Assembly (NCBI GenBank): GCA_019424695.1
Contig: JAHYZA010000008.1
Location: 62,001-126,000 of the forward strand
Origin: Oscillospiraceae bacterium
GTDB lineage: Bacteria > Bacillota > Clostridia > Oscillospirales > Ruminococcaceae
Direction of reading: 5' to 3'
Length of the DNA stretch: 64,000 bases
Shown: positions 7,718 through 16,817 of the stretch, in pieces
Numbering within the stretch: position 1 is the first letter of the stretch
Layout of the letters: the number at the start of each line of letters is the position of its first letter
Translations under genes and position numbers: made by a program
The notes under the pieces: model-generated
Told to the model about the DNA's origin: nothing
What the model saw: the letters and a program-made list of their open reading frames with translations, nothing else
Database searches by the model: none

Positions 7718-7996
7718 ATGTTCGAAGACAAGACTTTGGTATGCAAGGAATGCGGCAAGGAGTTCGTCTGGACCGCCGGCGAGCAGGAGTTCTACGCCAG
7801 CCGTGGTTTCGAGAACCAGCCCCAGCGCTGCAAGCCCTGCCGCGATGCCCGCAAGAACGCTACCCGCGGTGAGCGCCAGATGTTTGATGCCGTTTGCGCC
7901 AGCTGCGGCAAGGCATGCAAAGTTCCCTTCCAGCCGCGTGAGGACCGCCCGGTCTACTGCAGCGAGTGCTTTGCGAAGATGAAAGAGAACGGCTGA
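7718..7996 (+). CDS. Double zinc-ribbon protein
   Basis: A 92-residue protein with two four-cysteine modules: Cys9/Cys12 with Cys38/Cys41 (VCKECGKEF ... RCKPC), and Cys60/Cys63 with Cys81/Cys84 (VCASCGKACKVPF ... PVYCSECF). The N-terminal half matches the probable zinc-ribbon family found in Firmicutes; the second half is the VPFxPREDRPVYC type seen on small RNA- or DNA-associated proteins. The start follows AGAGGAGA at proper spacing. Function is unknown; nucleic-acid binding is an inference from the fold. Confidence 0.82.
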   Translation: MFEDKTLVCKECGKEFVWTAGEQEFYASRGFENQPQRCKPCRDARKNATRGERQMFDAVCASCGKACKVPFQPREDRPVYCSECFAKMKENG

Positions 7997-8040
7997 TTTT
8001 GCGCGTGTAAACGTGTAACACGAGTTTGAATTTCCACTCC

Positions 8041-8079
8041 GCGCCCCGGTCGGTTCCGACTGGGGCGCGGTTTGTTTTT
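8041..8079 (+). terminator. Terminator after the zinc-ribbon gene
   Basis: A GC-rich stem (GCGCCCCGGTC with GACTGGGGCGC) closed by GGTTCC is followed by GGTTTGTTTTT. The next gene's ribosome site GGGAGG begins immediately after the T-run. Confidence 0.85.
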
Positions 8080-8092
8080 GGGAGGTGTGCCT

Positions 8093-9535
8093 GTGGCTCG
8101 CCCTGCTAAATGGAAAACGGCCCTGTGGTGCGTGGTCATTGCCGCCGTGGTGCTGTTTTTGTGCAGCAAATCATCCCCTCTGTTTGTATTCAATGACTGG
8201 ATGGATGCCAACATCTTCTTCACGATGGGCAAGTCCATGTTCAATGGCAAAGTCCTCTACCGGGACGTGTTCGATCACAAAGGCCCGGTGTTGTATTTTT
8301 TGTACGGCCTTGGCTGGCTGCTGGACCCCGCAGGGTTTCACGGTGTCTTTGTGCTGGAAATCCTTGCCTTTGCGTTGTTTCTGGCGGTGAGCCTGCGCAC
8401 GGTGTCCCTGTTTGCGGCAAAGCCGCTCCATCCGGGGTGGGCGCTTATTCCGGCTGCGGCCATTGCGGCCAGCCGGGCGTTTTCCCATGGCGGCAGCGCC
8501 GAGGAGTTTTTGCTGCCGCTGCTGGCGGCGGCGCTGTACGGCCTGCTGGCAGTGCTGCATACAAAGCGACCGATGCCCTTGCCGGCTGTTTTGCTGCAGG
8601 GCTTTCTGGCCGGGTGTGCACTGTGGCTCAAATACACCGTGCTGGGTTTCTATCTTGTCTGGGTCCTGGTGCTGACGGTGGTCTACCTCCGGCGCAAACT
8701 ATGCCGGGAACTGTTGCAAAGCTGCGGCGTCTATCTTGCCGGCATGGCATTGGCCAGTTTGCCCTGGGTGGTGTACTTCGGTGCCAATGGAGCACTGACG
8801 GATTGGTTCACCGCCTATTTCTACGACAATCTTTTTCTGTATTCCGGTGGCGGAGGCGGCCCTGCCGTGTTGCTTCAGCATCTGTGGTGGGCCGTGCGGG
8901 ATGCCTTGCCGGCTGCGGTATTGTTCCTTGCGTTTCTGGTTTGGGCGGTGGCTTCTTGTTGCCGTGCTGAAGGGGCTGCCGTATGCCTGCTGGCGGCGGG
9001 CCTTGCCTGCACCAGCTTGATGGGCGGGTATCTTGTCTACTATGGATTGGTGCTTTCTGTGCTGGCGCCGCTGGGCCTGGTGCCACTGATCCGCCTGACG
9101 GGGCTTCCTGTACCGGCCTGGCTTGGAAAAGCGATTCCCTGGCTGGGAATGACGGCCGCCTGCCTGTATTGCTGGTGTCTGAGCCCCAATAAGGCCCTGC
9201 GGGGGCGTGCCGCGGATTCTCTGCCGCAGCTGCGTTTTGCGCAAATCATGGCGGCAGACCCCCAGGCGATCCTGCTCAATTACGGTACGCTGGACGGCGG
9301 ATTTTATACGGCATCCGGTCTGTTGCCGCCCGGGCGATATTTCTGTGTGACCAATATGCCGCTGGAAGAACAGTGGACCGAACAGAACGGTCTGCTGGAA
9401 CAGGGTGCCGTGACCTATGTGGTGGCCCTGGTGGAAGATCTTGCCCAGCGGTTCCCGCACTATCAATGTATCGATCAGTGCCGCTATGACGGCGGGGAGG
9501 GCGCTGTCACCTGGTATCTTTACCAATGCAAATAA
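8093..9535 (+). CDS. Polytopic membrane protein, GT-C glycosyltransferase-like
   Basis: A 480-residue protein with around ten hydrophobic segments. The first outer loop carries NDWMDANIFF (Asp35, Asp38) and YRDVFDHKGP at 56-65. The acidic pair with DHKGP resembles family 39/ArnT-like GT-C enzymes, which move sugars from polyprenyl phosphates outside the membrane. The C-terminal 120 residues are a soluble domain. I chose GTG 8093, seven bases after GGGAGG, over the TTG at 8072. The next gene, also GT-C-like, has its own promoter. The acceptor and donor are unknown. Confidence 0.72.
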   Translation: MARPAKWKTALWCVVIAAVVLFLCSKSSPLFVFNDWMDANIFFTMGKSMFNGKVLYRDVFDHKGPVLYFLYGLGWLLDPAGFHGVFVLEILAFALFLAVSLRTVSLFAAKPLHPGWALIPAAAIAASRAFSHGGSAEEFLLPLLAAALYGLLAVLHTKRPMPLPAVLLQGFLAGCALWLKYTVLGFYLVWVLVLTVVYLRRKLCRELLQSCGVYLAGMALASLPWVVYFGANGALTDWFTAYFYDNLFLYSGGGGGPAVLLQHLWWAVRDALPAAVLFLAFLVWAVASCCRAEGAAVCLLAAGLACTSLMGGYLVYYGLVLSVLAPLGLVPLIRLTGLPVPAWLGKAIPWLGMTAACLYCWCLSPNKALRGRAADSLPQLRFAQIMAADPQAILLNYGTLDGGFYTASGLLPPGRYFCVTNMPLEEQWTEQNGLLEQGAVTYVVALVEDLAQRFPHYQCIDQCRYDGGEGAVTWYLYQCK

Positions 9536-9540
9536 GCCAT

Positions 9541-9569
9541 TTGCGCTTTTTGTAAGGTTGCGGTATAAT
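9541..9569 (+). promoter_or_regulatory. Promoter of the DUF2142 gene
   Basis: TTGCGC and TATAAT with a 17-base spacer, 44 bases before the ATG at 9613 and just after the previous stop. Confidence 0.75.
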
Positions 9570-9612
9570 AGCAACGGCCCATGTAAATCCTGTAAGAAAG
9601 GCGGCGATCCTG

Positions 9613-11880
9613 ATGCCCAATCCTCACCCTGTACGCCGGAGCGTCATTGCCCTGTTGGCGGCGCTGCTGACGGCGGCTGTTGTCTGGACGCTGTGCCGTT
9701 GGGTCGGCTATGACCTGCAGGACCGCCTGGGTAACCAGCCGGTTTATGAAATTCTCAACGACGAATACAGTCAGGTCATCGACCTGCCGGAAGAGGGCCT
9801 GACGCAGCAAATCCCGCTGAAAAGCGGACAGGCGTTTTACGGTGTACGTCTCAATTTCAGCACGCACGGGCAGCTCTATAAATCCGGTATGCTCATGGTG
9901 GATGTCTTTGCGGAGGACGGCACGCAGATTGCCCAGTCGGCCGGGAATTTTCTGAATATTTTTGACAACACGTTTACTGCCTTTACGGTGGAAAAGCCGT
10001 ATATTCCCCAGCGGGATGAAACGCTGACCATTCATTTGTATAATGAAGTCCCCTGGGATGGTCCCCTTGGCCTTTGGGCCAGCGAGGGGGAAGTACAGGG
10101 GATGCCGCTGTACAGCGGAGAGGCCGGGGAGGCTTCTCTGGATGCCACGCTGGCGGTACAGCTGGTGGCGGACTATTCCGGCCAGTGGCCCACTGTGTTG
10201 GCGCAGCGCCTGGCGCTGCCGCTGGCGATCGCAGCTTTTGCTGCGGTGTTGCTGGCAATGCTCCATGCCCCGCTGGCTTTGCTGGTGGCGGTGGTGGGAC
10301 TGGCCCTGGGGTTCAGCTTTACCCGGGTCACCCCCGCCCTTGTGGCGCCGGATGAATACACCCACCTGGCGGCGGCTTATGAACTGGCCGGGGCCTGGAG
10401 CGGTCAGCGGACTGCCGACGAAGACGGGAAACTGCTGGTGCGGGAATGTGATGCCCCCTACTTCGAGACCAGGACCGGCGAGATTGGTATTTTTGCCTAC
10501 AAGGCAGAGGCTTCTGCTCGTGAGAAAGACACCGGAAGCCCCAACGAGTTGACCGTCTCCAGCGAAGCGGAGGCCGGGCAGGGCAGCGGAAACTATTGGG
10601 CTCAGGCGCTGGGCATCTGGCTGGCGCGTTTGCAGGGCAAAAACTTCTATACCATGCTGGCCTATGGCCGTCTGGCTAACCTGCTGCTGTATCTGCTTCT
10701 TGCCACGGCGGCTGTGGCACTGGCACCGGCGGCGCTGCGCGGACTGTTTGCTTGCGTGACGCTGCTGCCCATGTCGCTGCAGCTGGCCGGCAGCCTTTCT
10801 CCGGATGCCGGGGTGCTGGGCACGGTGTTCCTGTTTACGGCGCTGTGCGTGACGCTGCGCATTCACAGGGCAACCCACTGGCAGCTGGTGCTGCTGGTGT
10901 TGCTGGCGGCTGCGGTGGCCCCCGCCAAGGCGATTTATCTGCCGGTCATTCTGCTTTGTCTGGCGATTCCGGCTGAGCATCTGGACCCGCGGCGCAATGC
11001 GGTCTCCCCAGTGGTCTCCTGGCGCGGCGTGGTGGTCCGTCCGGGCCGCCTGATGCAGGTCGGTATCTTGCTTATGGCTGTTGTGCTGTGGACCATCACC
11101 AATCTGTCGGAACTGGTTTATGCGGCGCGTGACATGAACCGGGCACTGCTTCTGGCCGGCGGTGCCGCAGTCGTCGTGCTGCTGGCGCTGGCCTGCGCAC
11201 TGTATCTTCGCCTGCGCAAAACGCCGCAGGGATTGCACTGGTTCTACCGCGGTATTGTGGTCGTGGCGGCTGTGGCCGCGCTGGGCGGGGGATATGTCCT
11301 CTCCCACATGGGCGGCGGTTTGACGCCGGATCAGTTGCTGGAAGTGAACCCCAACGGAGATTCCATCTGGACTTTCTCCTTCGGATATATCTGCCGGAAT
11401 CTGCCCGCGACCCTCAAGCTGCTGCTGCGTACCCTGCCGGAACAGGGCAGCCTGTGGCTGCAGGGTCTGCTGGGCACCACGCTGGGCGAGCCCATCGTAT
11501 ATCGCATCGACGTGAGCTGGCTGCTGGGCATCGGGCTGCTGCTGGCGCTTCTCGTGTCGGCACTGCCGGTGCAGGAAGAAAAAACGTTGCTTACACGCCG
11601 CACGGCGTGGGGGACGGTGGGCATCCTGGCCTGTGTGGTGCTGGCTGTCTTTGCGGCAGCACTCAGCTGGACGCCCATCAATTATCAGACACTGTTCGGT
11701 ATGCAGGGCCGTTACCTGTTGCCGGTTCTTCCGTTGGCGCTGTTGCTCGTACACAACGGCCGCCTGCTTATGCTGCGCCGCAGTGCTGCCCATGGAGCGG
11801 CACTTGCGGTGGCGATCCTAACTTTGTTGACCCAGCTCCAGGGCTTCAGCCTGTATGCGTCCTGGCAGCCGGTTTCATAA
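9613..11880 (+). CDS. DUF2142 family membrane protein
   Basis: A 755-residue polytopic protein. An N-terminal membrane helix (about 10-30) is followed by an exported beta-rich region (about 35-175), and then roughly a dozen membrane segments. The conserved motif PDEYTH lies near residues 246-251, and AGSLSPDAG follows around 395. These mark DUF2142, a GT-C-fold family found with polysaccharide genes. The extra N-terminal outer domain is large for the family. It is likely a glycosyltransferase or polymer-modifying protein of the envelope, by family association only. Confidence 0.8.
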   Translation: MPNPHPVRRSVIALLAALLTAAVVWTLCRWVGYDLQDRLGNQPVYEILNDEYSQVIDLPEEGLTQQIPLKSGQAFYGVRLNFSTHGQLYKSGMLMVDVFAEDGTQIAQSAGNFLNIFDNTFTAFTVEKPYIPQRDETLTIHLYNEVPWDGPLGLWASEGEVQGMPLYSGEAGEASLDATLAVQLVADYSGQWPTVLAQRLALPLAIAAFAAVLLAMLHAPLALLVAVVGLALGFSFTRVTPALVAPDEYTHLAAAYELAGAWSGQRTADEDGKLLVRECDAPYFETRTGEIGIFAYKAEASAREKDTGSPNELTVSSEAEAGQGSGNYWAQALGIWLARLQGKNFYTMLAYGRLANLLLYLLLATAAVALAPAALRGLFACVTLLPMSLQLAGSLSPDAGVLGTVFLFTALCVTLRIHRATHWQLVLLVLLAAAVAPAKAIYLPVILLCLAIPAEHLDPRRNAVSPVVSWRGVVVRPGRLMQVGILLMAVVLWTITNLSELVYAARDMNRALLLAGGAAVVVLLALACALYLRLRKTPQGLHWFYRGIVVVAAVAALGGGYVLSHMGGGLTPDQLLEVNPNGDSIWTFSFGYICRNLPATLKLLLRTLPEQGSLWLQGLLGTTLGEPIVYRIDVSWLLGIGLLLALLVSALPVQEEKTLLTRRTAWGTVGILACVVLAVFAAALSWTPINYQTLFGMQGRYLLPVLPLALLLVHNGRLLMLRRSAAHGAALAVAILTLLTQLQGFSLYASWQPVS

Positions 11881-11911
11881 AACTATATTGCATCAGAAAG
11901 GAAATACTCCC

Positions 11912-12118
11912 ATGACTGTTACGAAAGATACCATTATCGCCGAAATCCTCAACAACGATCCCGCCCAGGGCTGCGTGCCCATCTTCCTGGCTACCGGCAT
12001 GCACTGCCTGGGCTGCATGGCGGCTCACGGCGAGACCGTAGAACAGGCATGCGCTGTGCACGGTGTCGATGCTGACGCCCTGGTTGCACAGCTGAACGAT
12101 TACTTTGCACACCAGTAA
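11912..12118 (+). CDS. DUF1858 domain protein
   Basis: A 68-residue protein, wholly a DUF1858 domain: TIIAEILNNDP, then PIFLATGMHCLGCMAAHGET with a CxxC pair, then a helical end. The family is small, usually cytoplasmic, and probably binds a metal or redox ligand through the CLGC motif; its role is not settled. The start follows AGAAAGGAAA, and upstream frame extension is discounted. Its stop lies 14 bases inside trmK, so translation of trmK is probably coupled to it. Confidence 0.88.
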   Translation: MTVTKDTIIAEILNNDPAQGCVPIFLATGMHCLGCMAAHGETVEQACAVHGVDADALVAQLNDYFAHQ

Positions 12119-12779
12119 TCCGCCGCGGCTGGATGCCCGGCTGGCAGCTGCCTTTGCCTATGTACGGCCGGGGCATGCTGCCGCGGACATCGGCTGCGAC
12201 CACGGCAAATTAAGCGCCGCACTGGCGGGCAGCGGTCGCTGCCCGCTTGTTTTGGCTTGTGACCTTCGTCCCGATCCGCTGGACAAGGCCCGCCGGCGCT
12301 GCGCCCCCTATGGCGAACAGGTACAATGCCGACTGGGCAGCGGCCTTTCGGTGGTACAGCCCGGCGAGGTGGAGGACATCGTTATCGCCGGAATGGGCGC
12401 CGAGACCATCATCGAGATTCTCGAGGCGGCCCCCTGGGTGTTTGACGCACGGTACAACCTCGTTTTGGTGCCTGCCACCAAACACAGCATTCTGCGCCGC
12501 TGGCTGGCGCGCCGCGGGTTCGCCATGATAGGGGAGACTCTCTGCCAGGCGGCCGGACGCTGGTATGCCGTCATGAACGCGCGGTATGCCGGTACGGAAC
12601 ATGAACCGGATGGCCTGGAATGCCTGTGCGGCAAAACCGGGGGACAGGCCGGTTTCGGGGCGTACTGCGCCCAGCAGAACATCAAACTCAAAAAATATCG
12701 TCTGGGTCTGGCCCCCGGCACCGAAGCCGATGCGGTGGATGCCCTGATACAAGAATTGGAGAAACGCTCATGTCTGTAA
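12105..12779 (+). CDS. trmK: tRNA (adenine(22)-N1)-methyltransferase
   Basis: A 224-residue SAM-dependent enzyme that makes m1A22 in bacterial tRNAs. It has an N-terminal Rossmann methyltransferase with ADIGCDHGKL at 27-36 (SAM loop) and IAGMGAETI near residue 95, followed by a C-terminal helical hairpin. The only usable start is TTG 12105, inside the end of the DUF1858 gene, with no clear ribosome site; reinitiation is likely. The next gene (Nif3-like) overlaps its end by 10 bases. The trmK-nif3 pairing is also seen in Bacillus (yqfN-yqfO). Confidence 0.9.
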   Translation: MHTSNPPRLDARLAAAFAYVRPGHAAADIGCDHGKLSAALAGSGRCPLVLACDLRPDPLDKARRRCAPYGEQVQCRLGSGLSVVQPGEVEDIVIAGMGAETIIEILEAAPWVFDARYNLVLVPATKHSILRRWLARRGFAMIGETLCQAAGRWYAVMNARYAGTEHEPDGLECLCGKTGGQAGFGAYCAQQNIKLKKYRLGLAPGTEADAVDALIQELEKRSCL

Positions 12780-13528
12780 CGGTACAGGAAATTCTGCAGG
12801 AGCTCAAAGCCTTTGCCCCGCCGGAGCTGGCCTGCAGCTGGGACAATGTGGGGCTGCTGGTGGACGCGGGACGTCCGGTGGACAAGGTCCTCACGGCGCT
12901 GGATATCACCGCCGATGTGGTGCGGGAAGCGGCAGCCACGGGATGTCAGCTGATCGTCAGCCATCATCCGGTGATTTTTGACCCGATGAAGCACATTTCG
13001 TCGGAGGATGTACCCGCCATGCTGCTGCAAAACGGAATTTCGGGCATCTGCATGCACACGAACCTCGATGCCGCCCCGGGCGGGGTCAACGACACGCTGG
13101 CAGACCTGCTGGGTATTTCCCGGGATGACCGCCGCAATTTTGCGGAAAACTGTGGCCGCATCGGCACGGTACAGCCCACCACCGCAGCGGCCATTGCCCG
13201 GTTCTGTGCAGAAACGCTGCACAGCGGCGTCAAATTTGTGGACAGCGGCAAACCGGTGACCTGCCTTGCAGAAGTCAGCGGTGGCGGCGGCAGCTATCTG
13301 CAGGAGGCCATCGACGAGGGGGCCGACTGTCTGGTGACCGGTGAGGCAGCCCATCATATTGCGCTGCTGGCAAAACAAAAGGGCGTAGGTCTGGTGGTGG
13401 CCGGTCACTGGGGCACCGAGCAGGGCATTGCCGATGTGCTGGCAGCCCGGCTGCATACGGCATTTCCCCAGCTGGACATTCGCCATGCGGCAGCCGATAC
13501 CGACCCCTATACCTATCTGAACGTTTGA
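12770..13528 (+). CDS. Nif3-like dinuclear metal-centre protein
   Basis: A 252-residue member of the Nif3/YqfO/YbgI family, toroidal hexamers with a two-metal site. Metal ligands visible are SHHP (His65, His66), MHTNLD (His96, Asp100) and GHWGTEQ near residue 217 (His, Glu). It lacks the extra PII-like insert of longer YqfO proteins, so it is the short form. The start ATG 12770 overlaps the end of trmK, with a GGAGAAA site. A link to tRNA or GTP-cyclohydrolase-like chemistry has been suggested for the family but is not proven. Confidence 0.9.
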   Translation: MSVTVQEILQELKAFAPPELACSWDNVGLLVDAGRPVDKVLTALDITADVVREAAATGCQLIVSHHPVIFDPMKHISSEDVPAMLLQNGISGICMHTNLDAAPGGVNDTLADLLGISRDDRRNFAENCGRIGTVQPTTAAAIARFCAETLHSGVKFVDSGKPVTCLAEVSGGGGSYLQEAIDEGADCLVTGEAAHHIALLAKQKGVGLVVAGHWGTEQGIADVLAARLHTAFPQLDIRHAAADTDPYTYLNV

Positions 13529-13559
13529 TCCCGGCCTGTGAGCCGGAAGGAGTGACACT

Positions 13560-15314
13560 ATGTCTTTGGATGCCGCAACGCTGGCGCTGGTCGCCGACGA
13601 ACTGAAGGCGACGCTGCTGGACGCCAAGATCGACAAGATCTTTGAGCCGACCCGCGATGAAGTGCTGGTGACGCTGCGCACCCGCACCGACACCCACCGG
13701 TTGCTGCTGTCAGCCCGCAGCGGTTCGGCCCGCGTCTGCCTGACAAAAGAATCTTTTGAAAATCCGCTAACGCCCCCGGGATTCTGTATGCTGCTGCGCA
13801 AACACCTGACGGGCGGGCGGCTCATTGATCTGCGCCGGGAACCCGGCGACCGCATCGTTTACTTTGATTTCCGCTGCACCAATGAGATGGGGGACCTTGT
13901 CACCAACACACTGGCGGCGGAACTGATGGGGCGGTATTCCAACCTGGTCCTCGTGCAGGACGGCCGGATCATCGATGCGCTGAAGCGGGTGGACTTTGAG
14001 GACAGCGAAGTGCGGCAGCTGCTTCCCGGCCTGCCCTATACCTTGCCGCCCAAGCCCAACCGGCCGGATTTTCTGGTAACCAGCGCGGCGTCCATGGTGG
14101 CGGCTGCCTGCGAAAAGGACCTCCCGGTGGCTTCGGCCCTGGGCAAGGTTGTGGCGGGCGTGGGGCCCATCGTCGTGCGGGAGGCCGTCTGCCGTGCTTT
14201 GGGAGAAACTCCTGCTCTGGCCTGTGACCTGAGCAGCGAGGAACGCAGCAGGCTGGCCGCTGCGCTCGACGGACTGAAAGACGAGCATACAGCGGGTGGT
14301 ACGCCCACGGCGGCTCGTTTGCCCCAGCCGGACGGTGTGCCCAAGCCGGTGGAATTCAGCTTTTTTACACCGCGCCAGTACGGAACCGAAGCGATTCTGA
14401 CCCAGTATGCCACCTACAGCGAGATGCTGGAGGATTACTATGCCACCAAGGATCGCGCTGAGCGTCTGCGGCAGAAGAGCCGGGAACTCTACAAGGCGGT
14501 GCACAACATGCACGAGCGTGCGGTGCGCAAGCAGGCTGCCCGGAAAGAGGAACTGGCCCAGTCGGCCAAGGCGGATACGCTGCGCCTGTACGGCGAACTG
14601 CTGCAGGCCAACCAGTGGGCAGTCCGCAAGGGCGACCGGCAGGTCACCGTGCAGAACTACTACACCGGCGAGGATGTGACCATCCGCCTGGACCCGCGTC
14701 TGGGACCTAACGAGAACGCCCAGAAATATTTCAAGGACTATAAAAAGAAACAGACCGCTCACGCCATGCTGCAAAAGCTGCTGGTGGAGGGCGAAGCGGA
14801 AATCGAGTACCTGGGCACGGTTTTGTATGAAGTGGAGTCTGCGCCGGGAGAGGCGGCCCTCAATGAGATTCGCGCCGAGCTCAAGAGCCAGGGATATCTG
14901 AAGTATTACAAACAGCGGGACCGCAAGCAGAAACCGGCGGATTTCCTGCGGTATACCTCCAGCGACGGGTTCGAGATCCTGGTGGGCCGCAACAACCTGC
15001 AGAACGATAAACTGACGCTGCACACGGCCCGGGGCAAGGACCTGTGGTTCCACGTGCAGAAGGCGCCGGGCAGCCACTGCGTTGTCATGAGCCACGGCGA
15101 GGACATTCCCGATACCACCAGGCAGGAGGCTGCCGAATTGGCGGTACTCCATTCCAGCCAGAACGGCGGGGCCAAGGTGGCGGTAGATACCACCGAAGTC
15201 AAAAATATCTGGAAGGCCAACGGTGCCAAACCCGGCATGGTGTTGTACACCGTTTATACCACGGTGTACGTCACACCCCGTCCCGGTCTCGAAGAACAGC
15301 TTAAGAAGCGCTGA
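13560..15314 (+). CDS. rqcH: RqcH homologue (NFACT protein, ribosome quality control)
   Basis: A 584-residue NFACT protein. It binds obstructed 50S subunits and recruits tRNA-Ala to add C-terminal alanine tails that mark the nascent chain for degradation. The NFACT-N region includes GDRIVYFDF, with the Asp97-Arg98 pair at the same numbering as the residues essential in Bacillus RqcH. Basic, heptad-rich helices (about 285-330) follow, and the C-terminal NFACT-R domain contains LWFHVQKAPGSH near 495-507. It is also annotated in this phylum as fibronectin-binding protein FbpA. The ribosome site is GGAAGGAG. Confidence 0.93.
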   Translation: MSLDAATLALVADELKATLLDAKIDKIFEPTRDEVLVTLRTRTDTHRLLLSARSGSARVCLTKESFENPLTPPGFCMLLRKHLTGGRLIDLRREPGDRIVYFDFRCTNEMGDLVTNTLAAELMGRYSNLVLVQDGRIIDALKRVDFEDSEVRQLLPGLPYTLPPKPNRPDFLVTSAASMVAAACEKDLPVASALGKVVAGVGPIVVREAVCRALGETPALACDLSSEERSRLAAALDGLKDEHTAGGTPTAARLPQPDGVPKPVEFSFFTPRQYGTEAILTQYATYSEMLEDYYATKDRAERLRQKSRELYKAVHNMHERAVRKQAARKEELAQSAKADTLRLYGELLQANQWAVRKGDRQVTVQNYYTGEDVTIRLDPRLGPNENAQKYFKDYKKKQTAHAMLQKLLVEGEAEIEYLGTVLYEVESAPGEAALNEIRAELKSQGYLKYYKQRDRKQKPADFLRYTSSDGFEILVGRNNLQNDKLTLHTARGKDLWFHVQKAPGSHCVVMSHGEDIPDTTRQEAAELAVLHSSQNGGAKVAVDTTEVKNIWKANGAKPGMVLYTVYTTVYVTPRPGLEEQLKKR

Positions 15315-15331
15315 AATGTAAATTTTATTAC

Positions 15332-15367
15332 AAAGCCACATGCTGCCTGCGCGGTGTGTGGCTTTTA
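15332..15367 (+). terminator. Weak terminator after rqcH
   Basis: A 9-bp stem AAAGCCACA (15332-15340) pairs with TGTGGCTTT (15357-15365) over a long loop, with a short T-run. It reaches up to the extended -10 of the lipoprotein promoter. Confidence 0.45.
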
Positions 15368-15376
15368 TGGTATACT
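15368..15376 (+). promoter_or_regulatory. Extended -10 promoter of the WG-repeat lipoprotein
   Basis: TGGTATACT, 40 bases before the start codon, identical to the rmuC and nagB extended -10 boxes. No good -35 is present. Confidence 0.55.
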
Positions 15377-15416
15377 GAAGAAAAAAGGTGAACGGTCCCG
15401 GAAGGAGGAACACTCC

Positions 15417-16502
15417 ATGAAGCGCTTGCTGTTCGTTATGTTGTCTGCTGTTGTGCTGGCGGGGTGTACACCTGCGGCCGCTTCCTCCGCCGCAACATCG
15501 GAAGCGGCTATGCCTGTAGTGACAACGGCATCCGTGCCTGCATCCGAACCGACAGCCACACCCGAACCGGGACTGCTCTATGAGGAAATCCGCACCCCGC
15601 TGTGCTATGATTCGGTGCCGGCCCGCCCCTGCGAAGGGTATTTCACGGTGGAGCAGAACGGCCTGTGGGGATTGATGCGTGCCGACGGAACTGAGCTGCT
15701 GCCCTGCAAGGCAACCTCTCCGGTGGGAAAATGTGGTGCGCAGGGCCACTGGATCTGGTATGCCGCGCTCGGCACGGAAGAATTTGACCGATATGCGGCA
15801 CAGCTGGAGGCGTCGGGTGACGGCACCCTCTGCGGAGGACACGGCACCACGAGCAACAGCTTCTTTTATAATCTGGATGCGCCGGGGCTGGACCGCACGG
15901 CCGTCGACCTGGCCGGATTGTACTGTTACCGCCGTAGTGAGCAGGGAACGGTGATCCCTATGCAGGAGGTGCCGCTGGCGGATCACCTGTGGGCTCTCTA
16001 TGGAGACTTGCTGCCGGTCTACAGCGCCCATCTGGAGGGTGGGGAAGGTGACCCCGCTTGGCCCGGCCCGCTGGTGGAGAGCGTTCGCGGTGATGGGGCT
16101 CCAATCAAATGGTGGTACATAAGCCGCCAGGGATATGCCAACTTTACGTCCGGCTTGGATCAGGCAGGGTGGTTCTTTGAAGAGGCGCTGGCTCCTGTAG
16201 AAACGCAGGGGCATTGGGCTTATCTGGACCGGGCGGGGGAGATGGTGACCGAGGCGGTCTACGATCCGATCTGCGGTGACACGCGGGACGAAACCACCGG
16301 TGAGGTACTGCCGGATGCTACTTGGGCGGCACATATGCAGAACGGCTATGCGGCGGTACGCCGGGAGGATGCCTGGGGGCTGCTGGATGCCAGCGGCGCC
16401 GAGGTTGTCCCTTGCGAGAAACAGGGCGTCGCCTGGGAGGGCACCACACTCTGGCTCAAGGAAGAGGACGGCTGGCATCGTACTGAACTGCCTTCTGCGT
16501 GA
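15417..16502 (+). CDS. WG-repeat lipoprotein
   Basis: A 361-residue exported lipoprotein. The signal peptide ends in a lipobox LAGC with Cys17. A Thr/Pro/Ala-rich linker (18-50) follows, and then WG-type repeats such as NGLWGLMRADGTELLP (about 76-91), GHWAYLDRAGEMV and DAWGLLDASGAEVVP near the C-terminus. WG repeats form beta modules of unknown ligand. The start at ATG 15417 has GAAGGAGGAA; the frame extends upstream to 15354 but without a signal there. It is a single-gene unit. Confidence 0.82.
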   Translation: MKRLLFVMLSAVVLAGCTPAAASSAATSEAAMPVVTTASVPASEPTATPEPGLLYEEIRTPLCYDSVPARPCEGYFTVEQNGLWGLMRADGTELLPCKATSPVGKCGAQGHWIWYAALGTEEFDRYAAQLEASGDGTLCGGHGTTSNSFFYNLDAPGLDRTAVDLAGLYCYRRSEQGTVIPMQEVPLADHLWALYGDLLPVYSAHLEGGEGDPAWPGPLVESVRGDGAPIKWWYISRQGYANFTSGLDQAGWFFEEALAPVETQGHWAYLDRAGEMVTEAVYDPICGDTRDETTGEVLPDATWAAHMQNGYAAVRREDAWGLLDASGAEVVPCEKQGVAWEGTTLWLKEEDGWHRTELPSA

Positions 16503-16782
16503 AACGGGGACGCCCGTTACAATGAAAAAGCGACGCCGATCGATTTCAAACCGTATATTCAGCGCGAATAAATACAATTTGTATAGGTCAATGCCGGGTG
16601 TCCCGTTGGAGAAAGTACCGGGACGCCGGTATGGTGCGACATCTTGCTGCTCTGTGTCCAAAGGAAGAAACTGGAGCTGGTGTATAGAAACTGCAAATCT
16701 GCCGTTCTGAGGCAAGGACCATCTTATTTCGGCAAAACGCAGAATTTTTTCAAAAAAATTTAGAAAATCGCCCAAAAAACAC
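16503..16782. other. Intergenic stretch without a supported gene
   Basis: It holds an AT-rich tract before the S10 promoter and an imperfect hairpin around 16593-16630. A 63-codon frame from ATG 16522 has no ribosome site and no recognisable motif, so I leave it out. Confidence 0.6.
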
Positions 16783-16811
16783 TTGCAACGCCGGGAAACG
16801 TGTGCTATAAT
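16783..16811 (+). promoter_or_regulatory. Strong promoter of the S10 operon
   Basis: TTGCAA and TATAAT with a 17-base spacer plus an extended TGC. It lies 345 bases before rpsJ and should drive the whole ribosomal supercluster. Confidence 0.85.
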
Positions 16812-16817
16812 CATTCT

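Noticed and set aside
9520..11793. 757-codon minus-strand open frame opposite the DUF2142 gene
   Set aside because: No ribosome site or domain; the plus-strand protein has membrane helices and a family motif.
13560..15314. Adhesin (fibronectin-binding) role for the NFACT protein
   Set aside because: The name is historical; no signal peptide, and the Asp97-Arg98 pair and NFACT-R domain point to ribosome quality control.
16522..16710. 63-codon frame starting MKKRRRSISNR before the S10 promoter
   Set aside because: No ribosome site, no hydrophobic or conserved pattern, and no terminator or promoter of its own.
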